Shown one piece after another: positions 1 through 5,432 of a stretch of 7,052 nucleotides of DNA; position 1 is the stretch's first letter; each line of letters begins with the position of its first letter. Under the pieces are notes generated by a model, which worked only from the letters and a program-made list of their open reading frames with translations, had not been told where the DNA came from and did no database searches. The translations under genes were made by a program, and so were the position numbers. The stretch is from Akkermansiaceae bacterium (GTDB taxonomy: Bacteria > Verrucomicrobiota > Verrucomicrobiia > Verrucomicrobiales > Akkermansiaceae). The stretch spans positions 1 through 7,052 of the forward strand of contig JALOTR010000139.1 in assembly GCA_025457805.1 (NCBI GenBank), read 5' to 3'.

Positions 1-3000
1 CATTGATTTGGGCGACGTTGCGCAGGGTGCCGCTTTGGAAATTGAGCGTGCCGATGTTTCTCTTACCCGTGCCGGTAGTGCCGCCGATGCTGCCGCCGTT
101 GAGGTTGAGTGTGCCGCCGGCCAGTGTGAGGGTGGTCGTGGAGGTAGCCGCACTCACTGAGGTATCGAAGATGCCATTGGCTGTGGAGAGGGCGGTGTTT
201 ATGTTTACTGTGCCGCCGTTAATGACCACGTTACTGGTCGGAGCGGCGCTGCCAGCGGAGGTGGCGGCCAAGAGCAGGTTGCCGGAGATGTTTACCACCC
301 CGGTGGCGGCGGAATTCGCCGTGGCACCGCCGACGGTGAAACTACTGGTGATGGCGCCAGACGAGGTGCCTTCGGTCAGTCCCATCTGGATGGTGTTGGC
401 GGTGAAAGTGCCCGTATCAAATGTCACCACTGCACCCAAGTTGCCCCCACCGTTGCCGGACTTTTGACCGATCGTGACGGTGCTGGCAGTGACGGTGGCG
501 TTGCGTCCGGCGAGCAATAGGTTGTTGGTGCCGCCGCCGTAAGTTCCTACGCTGGAATTGCCAACGGTGATGAACGAACTGCCGATGCCGCCGGTGCCAC
601 TAATAACCACGGAGCCAGAGCTGCCAGGAAACAGGATCTGTCCGCCTGCTTTCCCGACTCCGAGGTTGATGAATGAGGCTTGGATCGCATTGGTGCCTGC
701 GCCGAGGTTAAGGGTGCTCCTGCCGGCAGTGTTGCTGCCGGTGACACCTACCGAAAGGGTGCCGACGTTGATGACGTTGGTACTTTTGGCGAGAGTGAGG
801 GTGCCAAGGCTCCGGAGATTCGAACCGATCGAAAGAATCCCGGTCGGCGATTGGACATTGAACGCAGCAAGGCCCGACAGGTTCACCGTCGTGGTGCTGT
901 ATTGCTCGCTCATTTTGAAATCGCCATTGACGGTGAGTGTGCCCGTCCCGGCGGTGCCCGTATTCAAATTGGTGATGGCGCGGACGGTTTCTGTGCCAAT
1001 GACTCCGGCCTCGAAGTCGGAAACGGTCAAAGTGCGGCCGCTGGCGATGGAGAGCTGTCCGCTGGTGGTAGTATTGGACCTGAGTGCAAGAGAGTCGAGC
1101 GTGGCGTTGTTGCTGAGAGTGAGGTTGCCCACGGCGCCAAGCACTCCGGTGGAGCCAGAACCTAACGAAAGTGATGCGGTATTCGCTCCGAGCGTTCCGC
1201 CTGCATTGACTAGCAAGGTGCCTTCCCTGATGGCGGCGGTTCCAGTGTAGGTGTTGTTTCCGGAAATGGTCAGGCTTCCGGCACCGGATTTTTCGAGGGA
1301 CGCCGATCCCGAAATCGGCCCGGTTATCGCGAGACTGCGGCCTGAGGTGATGTTCCAGATCTGATTTTGCGCAAGATAAACGGGGTGATTGAGCGTGAGG
1401 TCCACCGTGGACGCGGACATGTTGATACCTGCGCTGCCGAGGCTGAGACTTTGGCTGCTATTGAAGCTGAGTGCGCCGCCGGGATTGTTGATGATGAGCC
1501 CAGACCAATGCAGATTGGTGCCAAAGCTCATGCTGCCCGCCTGCGAGGTGGCATTCCAAGTCGCCGTGTCGAGCAAACCCGGCACCGAGGCAGGTGTCCA
1601 CGTGGCGGCTGAGTCGAGTTGGGTTCCGTCGGGGGCCTTAACAAAAGCGGCCGGTGGGTTCTCAATGGTTAGAATCAGTTGGGGCCGATCCGCTGCGGTT
1701 GCGCTTTCGCGCGAAGCATAAGAAACGTTGCCCGCAGCGCCAAAATTGTCGGTGGACAGGATGCGGAGCGAAAGCAACTGGCCGGGCTTCGACACTGCAT
1801 CTTTCAGCTCCGAAGTGACGGTGAACTCTGCGGCTTGACCGGTGACGGGTAGCCACTGGGCGAAGAGTTTGCCCGCAGCGGGTTTGTTGGCGAAGGTGAT
1901 CGTCGTCTCGCCCCAGGTATTGTTGCCAACCAGATTCGCACAGCTTTCGTTGCCAATCTGACCCGTGGTGGTGCCACCAAGTCTCACTTTGGCGTGCAAG
2001 ATTTTCCCGGTAACCCCACTCAGATCCCACCGAAGAAAGGTCTCGCGAGTCTGGTCTGCGCTCGTGTCCTGTTTGGTCTGGAGAGAGGTGGCGGTTCCGA
2101 AGTTGGTCGTCGCATTGACACCGCCTTGCACATAGGCATCGGCCACGGGCGTGAGCGCAAGCATGGTGACAGAAGCTTGGGCTTTTTGCACTTGGAAGTG
2201 CAGCACGGCGAAGTCCACCGCGACGTGGCTGCCGAAGGCGAAATTGAGCCGTCCATCGTTGAGGAGGTTGGGCGAAATTTCCGTCGTGCGCACGGTCGGC
2301 GCAGTGGTGGAGATCGGGTTCCAGCCGAGAATGGAAAAGGTCTGCGGGCTGGAAGTGCCGTCCAGCCAGAGGCGATCTATCGTGGCACTGTTGATGGCGC
2401 GCAGGCTCACGGTAAGCGAGGCCGCGAGGACGGTGTCGCCCGGACTGATGGGGACGTTGATGGTGCCGGCGGTGTAGCGATTGCCCACGATAAAATCGAA
2501 TTTTGCGTCGGCTGGGGAGGCATCGATCGCCTCCACTTGGGCGAGCCAGGTGGGATCGCAGTTCACCACTTCCCCGGTGTTGCCCGTGCTGGAGTGTTGA
2601 TCGACATCGCCGAGCCAGACTTCGCGAAACTCGGAGTCCGGCCATTTCATGCGTTGCTGGAGCTGGCCGTAGTAGAGACTGCGCGGATGCACGGGCTTGC
2701 CTGTCCCGCTGGGGCCACTGCTCTCGTAAGTGCCTGGGGGGTCGGCGCCGACGGCAACTCCGTTGCCAGAATTTGGATGAACGGTGCCAAGGGAGCCAAT
2801 CAGCCAATTGCGGGCGGTGGGAGGGTTGCGGACGCGAAACCCACCACTCGCCTGAGAATTCCAGACCGCCATGTAAGCACCAGCCCAACCGTGGCCAGAG
2901 CCGTAGTTGCCGCGATTTCTTACGTTGATCTCGTTGCCAGTCACCGTGACGAGATCGAACAATGCACCGGGCGTCCAACGCTGGTGTGGCCCGGTATCCG

Positions 3001-4228
3001 ATAACGCTGGGTTAGCCGTGCAATGCACAAACGCGTTTGGCCCGGCCACCCTCGAACCAAAGACATAGTCATGCCGCCCCTGACGAGCGAAGTTGTTCAC
3101 CATCAAAATCTGCTGCCCGTCATTGTTGTTAAATGAGTAGCGGCGGCCACCGGAGATTTGGGAAATGGGATCAAGGCATTGCGAATCTGCCACTGTCACC
3201 CATTTGGCACCGGATGACAAGGTGACCGCTGAATAACCGAAATACTGCGCGGTAATGTTCCGCACCCAGGCATGCTGAGTATTGCCAATCACAATAAAAT
3301 TCCAGGCGTGCGCCTCATCCGTGGGGCTAACGTAGTTCGAGACGCCATAGATATCCTCGATGCCCACCTGTTCGATACGCCCTGACCAAGTGTAACGTGA
3401 AATTCGGCCACCGCCGTAAATCAACTCGAAGGTCTGCGGCAGCGGTGTGTCCACCGTAATCCAGTTTGCGTCGATCCGCGTAATGACACGGTCAAAACTG
3501 AGATCTGTCGCAGAAGGCGACCATGGAAAAGCACCTGGGTCGGCACTACCCCCGAGTAGGTCCATATCGATGTCCGCAATCCAGTTAGCCGTCGCGGGGC
3601 GCTCCACGATGACAGTGTGACCTACGGCGAGACCGCTGGTGCTATCAACTTCAAAGGTCCGCGAGCCAGCGGGGACGAGCTTTTGAGTGAAATTGCGCGT
3701 GGTGCCGGATACCGTACTGGGGCCACCGGAGCCAGCAACTGAGATGAGCGTCATTTGGCTTGTCGCCGTGGCACGGAGTCGAGTGCCGGTGGCGGGATCA
3801 TCCCCCGCGCCCTTCAGCACCACGCCGCTCGCGTTGATGTGAAGGGGGGTGGAGAGCTGATACTCGCCGGCATTGAGGAAAACCACGCCGCGCCAGCCAT
3901 TGGCGTCTGGAATCTTCGCCTCTACGGAATCGATTGCTGCCTGGATGATTGCCGAATCATCACCCTCAACCGGGGTGACAGAAACCCAGCGATCCGACGT
4001 CGACGGAATGATGGCTGCGATATTGGGCAAGGGTTCGGTGCCACTGCGATAGCCGCAGTTCGAGAAATCGTTGATTCGCTGGCCGCGCTCATCGAGCTGA
4101 TAAAGCAGGTTTCCCGTCGCCGAGGGATAGACCCATGAGCTGTTAGGAGCCTGGGCAGCGAGGGGTGCTGATCCCATCGCGAATAGAGCCAGAACGGCCT
4201 TCATCAGATGACTGTTAGGAGATTGCAT
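1..4228 (-). CDS. Giant secreted multidomain protein: beta-helix (pectate-lyase-like) + DNRLRE/CBM96-type domain + PATR region, 3' end outside window
   Basis: The frame is open for 1409 codons from ATG at 4228 to the window edge; no stop is seen, so the C-terminus is missing. An in-frame TAA at 4276-4274 with no start codon between makes this ATG the first possible start. Met9 (4204) would give a more compact signal peptide (MKAVLALFAMGSAPLAAQA). Cleavage is likely near residue 25, so the protein is exported. Residues about 35-545 look like a right-handed beta-helix of the Pectate_lyase_3 type: IIQAAIDS at 94, then VVFLNAGEYQL and GVVLKGAG up to about 154. Later blocks GRHDY (His386), GPHQRW (His415, Arg417) and SGHGWAG (His446) resemble a conserved core. 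Residues about 560-685 are an unassigned beta-rich domain. Residues 695-856 match a DNRLRE domain (VADAYVQGG, NTWGETTITFANKP, YASRES), a family that includes carbohydrate-binding module 96. Residues 858-1409 are Gly/Thr/Ser/Asn-rich with one canonical PATR unit at 978-1014 and no cysteine. Polysaccharide binding or cleavage outside the cell is inferred; the substrate is unknown. No Shine-Dalgarno precedes the start. Confidence 0.9.
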   Translation of the reverse strand, partial: MQSPNSHLMKAVLALFAMGSAPLAAQAPNSSWVYPSATGNLLYQLDERGQRINDFSNCGYRSGTEPLPNIAAIIPSTSDRWVSVTPVEGDDSAIIQAAIDSVEAKIPDANGWRGVVFLNAGEYQLSTPLHINASGVVLKGAGDDPATGTRLRATATSQMTLISVAGSGGPSTVSGTTRNFTQKLVPAGSRTFEVDSTSGLAVGHTVIVERPATANWIADIDMDLLGGSADPGAFPWSPSATDLSFDRVITRIDANWITVDTPLPQTFELIYGGGRISRYTWSGRIEQVGIEDIYGVSNYVSPTDEAHAWNFIVIGNTQHAWVRNITAQYFGYSAVTLSSGAKWVTVADSQCLDPISQISGGRRYSFNNNDGQQILMVNNFARQGRHDYVFGSRVAGPNAFVHCTANPALSDTGPHQRWTPGALFDLVTVTGNEINVRNRGNYGSGHGWAGAYMAVWNSQASGGFRVRNPPTARNWLIGSLGTVHPNSGNGVAVGADPPGTYESSGPSGTGKPVHPRSLYYGQLQQRMKWPDSEFREVWLGDVDQHSSTGNTGEVVNCDPTWLAQVEAIDASPADAKFDFIVGNRYTAGTINVPISPGDTVLAASLTVSLRAINSATIDRLWLDGTSSPQTFSILGWNPISTTAPTVRTTEISPNLLNDGRLNFAFGSHVAVDFAVLHFQVQKAQASVTMLALTPVADAYVQGGVNATTNFGTATSLQTKQDTSADQTRETFLRWDLSGVTGKILHAKVRLGGTTTGQIGNESCANLVGNNTWGETTITFANKPAAGKLFAQWLPVTGQAAEFTVTSELKDAVSKPGQLLSLRILSTDNFGAAGNVSYASRESATAADRPQLILTIENPPAAFVKAPDGTQLDSAATWTPASVPGLLDTATWNATSQAGSMSFGTNLHWSGLIINNPGGALSFNSSQSLSLGSAGINMSASTVDLTLNHPVYLAQNQIWNITSGRSLAITGPISGSASLEKSGAGSLTISGNNTYTGTAAIREGTLLVNAGGTLGANTASLSLGSGSTGVLGAVGNLTLSNNATLDSLALRSNTTTSGQLSIASGRTLTVSDFEAGVIGTETVRAITNLNTGTAGTGTLTVNGDFKMSEQYSTTTVNLSGLAAFNVQSPTGILSIGSNLRSLGTLTLAKSTNVINVGTLSVGVTGSNTAGRSTLNLGAGTNAIQASFINLGVGKAGGQILFPGSSGSVVISGTGGIGSSFITVGNSSVGTYGGGTNNLLLAGRNATVTASTVTIGQKSGNGGGNLGAVVTFDTGTFTANTIQMGLTEGTSSGAITSSFTVGGATANSAATGVVNISGNLLLAATSAGSAAPTSNVVINGGTVNINTALSTANGIFDTSVSAATSTTTLTLAGGTLNLNGGSIGGTTGTGKRNIGTLNFQSGTLRNVAQIN
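1187..1297 (-). repeat. PATR unit (autotransporter-associated beta strand repeat) in the giant beta-helix protein
   Basis: Residues 978-1014 of the giant protein follow the PATR pattern: a Leu-x-Lys-x-Gly-x-Gly-x-Leu-x-Leu-x-Gly opening (LEKSGAGSLTISG), a central NTYTGT and a closing GTLLVNAGGTLG. This family forms beta-helical passenger stalks in surface proteins. It is the only canonical unit in this protein within the window; the following 390 residues keep the composition and short GTL/GGT turns but lose the full consensus. Confidence 0.85.
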
Positions 4229-4391
4229 TTGATGTAATGGCCGTTGAAAGAGTCGGTGGCCTGACCGATGGGTTTATCAATTGGGGTTTTTCATCAAAAC
4301 TGAAGAACTCGCGTTCGAAGGATTTCTGGTTGTTACATCACATATTGACGATTCGCTGCGGAACACCAAAAACTCATGGAAAAGACATGCT
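4229..4391. other. Intergenic leader upstream of the giant beta-helix gene
   Basis: These 163 bases separate the prepilin stop from the next ATG. No ORF in the direction of transcription is convincing and no clear sigma-70 promoter or Shine-Dalgarno is visible. It contains an exact 8-base inverted repeat (TGATGTAA at 4230-4237 and TTACATCA at 4333-4340), one arm of which lies directly before the start codon. It also has a weak 5-bp stem (4253-4257 with 4264-4268) and the 12-base word shared with the prepilin leader. The spacing allows either co-transcription with the prepilin gene or a separate promoter. Confidence 0.6.
4241..4252 (-). promoter_or_regulatory. Shared 12-base leader word, copy 1 (12 bases before the giant gene's ATG)
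   Basis: On the minus strand this reads CTCTTTCAACGG and ends 12 bases before the ATG at 4228. The identical word lies in the leader of the prepilin gene at 5200-5211. It is too close to the start codon to be a conventional -10/-35 pair, so if functional it would more likely be an untranslated-region or protein-binding element. Function is inference only. Confidence 0.3.
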
Positions 4392-5138
4392 TCAAGGGGT
4401 GACGTTGGCTGTCACGAGGGTCGGGGCGATGGTTGGATCGTCCTTAAAAACGAAGCCCCGCTTGATCCCGTATTTCGCCATCTCACCCAGCCCGACCATG
4501 CCAGCAGACCCGTCGAGGAAGAAGATCGGACCTTTGCTGCCGTAGCGCATGGCAAATTTGTAAGTATTGTCATTGCCGAAACCCGTGCGGGGATCTCCCG
4601 CTGCGCTGGAGGAGTCTGCGAAGAGCGGATATCTTTCCGGGGAAACGCACGTTGCAAGCCGCAAGGTCTCCACGTTGCGTGGTGTGCCTTGTCTTTCCAC
4701 GGAAATCCGTTTCCAAGTGATTCCCATGTCGGGGTTCGAATCAATGTTCACAGCCCAAACCGGCCATGTGCCACTGGCCTTCTTTTCATAGGCGGGCGTG
4801 TAAACCAGCTTTCCGACCATGTTTGTTCCGATGCTTTCCTCTACCATTCCATAGAGGCGGAGGTCCTGAATGCCCGAAGAGGTGCCCGAGACGTGGATCT
4901 GGAGAACATTGTTGGTATCCGCTGCCCTACTGAAAACGATGGCTCCACATTGTTTGATCCGGTTCAGGGAATCGACAGCTTGAGCCTTTCTCTTGAAATT
5001 GCTGACGAGGGGGAAGATCAGTGCGGCGAGAACCACAATGATGGTGATGACAACCAGAAGTTCGACGATCGTGAAACCTCTGCTGCGGGATGCGTGCGAA
5101 GGAATCATGGATTTGCCGTTCGGATGATTGGGTTTCAT
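4392..5138 (-). CDS. Prepilin-like protein with N-terminal cleavage/methylation motif (type II secretion/type IV pilin family)
   Basis: This is a complete 248-residue protein. After a 21-residue basic leader comes the prepilin peptidase site, Gly21 then FTIVELLVVI, with the hallmark Glu at +5 (Glu26) and a hydrophobic helix over about residues 22-45. Such proteins are cleaved and N-methylated by a PilD-type peptidase at the inner membrane and assemble into pili or the pseudopilus of a type II secretion system. The rest is a soluble periplasmic/extracellular head of about 200 residues. It has two cysteines (Cys64, Cys164) that could form a disulfide, and near the end GPIFFLDGSAG, resembling the 'F-x-DG' segment of verrucomicrobial/planctomycetal prepilin-like proteins. 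It is longer than a classical GspG major pseudopilin (about 140 residues). A second start at Met11 (5108) would leave an 11-residue leader; neither start has a Shine-Dalgarno. No other secretion gene is adjacent, so its machine is unknown. Verrucomicrobial genomes carry many such orphan prepilins. Confidence 0.93.
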   Translation of the reverse strand: MKPNHPNGKSMIPSHASRSRGFTIVELLVVITIIVVLAALIFPLVSNFKRKAQAVDSLNRIKQCGAIVFSRAADTNNVLQIHVSGTSSGIQDLRLYGMVEESIGTNMVGKLVYTPAYEKKASGTWPVWAVNIDSNPDMGITWKRISVERQGTPRNVETLRLATCVSPERYPLFADSSSAAGDPRTGFGNDNTYKFAMRYGSKGPIFFLDGSAGMVGLGEMAKYGIKRGFVFKDDPTIAPTLVTANVTP

Positions 5139-5199
5139 GGGATTTGTTGATTCTGGATTTGTGATTTTGGCAGCGACGAAACTGATTTTGGGTTGATTA

Positions 5200-5211
5200 C
5201 CGTTGAAAGAG
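5200..5211 (-). promoter_or_regulatory. Shared 12-base leader word, copy 2 (61 bases before the prepilin ATG)
   Basis: The minus strand reads CTCTTTCAACGG, identical to the word before the giant beta-helix gene. The distance to the start codon differs (61 bases here, 12 there), so it is not a ribosome-binding element. A transcription-linked or RNA-level role would need more copies elsewhere in the genome. Confidence 0.3.
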
Positions 5212-5321
5212 CAGATGACCGGATACCCAGGATGTGATTTCGAATGCCACGATGTTAGTTCAAAATCCGTTGTAGTGTAGTCGGATGATGTGATGACACG
5301 GGATCATGGTCTTCGGTCATC

Positions 5322-5363
5322 AACCTCCATCAATCACCCGTCCTATCGACGGGGAATGAGGTT
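5322..5363. terminator. Nested inverted repeat downstream of the PATR gene, possible terminator or 3'-UTR structure
   Basis: An inner 6-bp stem (CCCGTC at 5337-5342 with GACGGG at 5348-5353, 5-base loop) lies inside an outer stem (AACCTCCAT at 5322-5330 with ATGAGGTT at 5356-5363, one bulged base). It starts about 70 bases after the stop codon of the upstream minus-strand gene. On the minus strand it is not followed by a T-run; on the plus strand the right arm runs into TTTTT (5362-5366), but no plus-strand gene needs terminating. A factor-dependent terminator or RNA-stabilising 3' structure is possible. Confidence 0.3.
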
Positions 5364-5432
5364 TTTCCATTGAATGCGCGGCACCCATGGCTGAAGCAAT
5401 TCTATGTTTCCTCCGAGGCGCTGATGACGTGT

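Larger units (their letters stand above)
5139..5432. other. Intergenic region between the upstream PATR gene and the prepilin gene
   Basis: These 294 bases hold no convincing gene on either strand. From the upstream gene's stop, the minus strand first runs through about 70 unremarkable bases, then a nested inverted repeat (5322-5363), then about 180 bases with no confident promoter before the prepilin ATG. The 12-base word shared with the downstream leader sits at 5200-5211. A weak candidate -35 (TTGAAC) is visible on the minus strand near 5260, but its expected -10 partner is poor, so no promoter is called. The length and the hairpin make a transcription boundary here plausible. Confidence 0.6.

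Noticed and set aside
558..1250. Plus-strand open frames rich in Pro/Val/Leu (also 3-467 and 5968-6315)
   Set aside because: They are antisense shadows: the Thr/Gly/Asn/Ser codons of the PATR-type regions read on the complementary strand become Pro/Val/Leu-rich frames without stops.
1662..2978. 438-codon minus-strand open frame in a different phase
   Set aside because: The translation is extremely Arg/His/Ser/Gln-rich with no domain pattern. It lies wholly inside the giant gene, whose own frame gives clear beta-rich protein and a DNRLRE domain.
1..4228. Possible frameshift or pseudogene in the giant gene
   Set aside because: The phase at the start codon and at the window edge agrees (4228 to 2 is 1409 whole codons), and the protein reads sensibly throughout with no internal stop.
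4253..4268. Small hairpin TCGGT/ACCGA as a terminator of the prepilin gene
   Set aside because: The stem is only 5 bp with a 6-base loop and there is no T-run; such pairs are common by chance.
4281..5150. 289-codon plus-strand open frame, longer than the prepilin gene it overlaps
   Set aside because: It is antisense to the prepilin gene, has no recognisable motif, and the opposite strand encodes an unmistakable prepilin signature.
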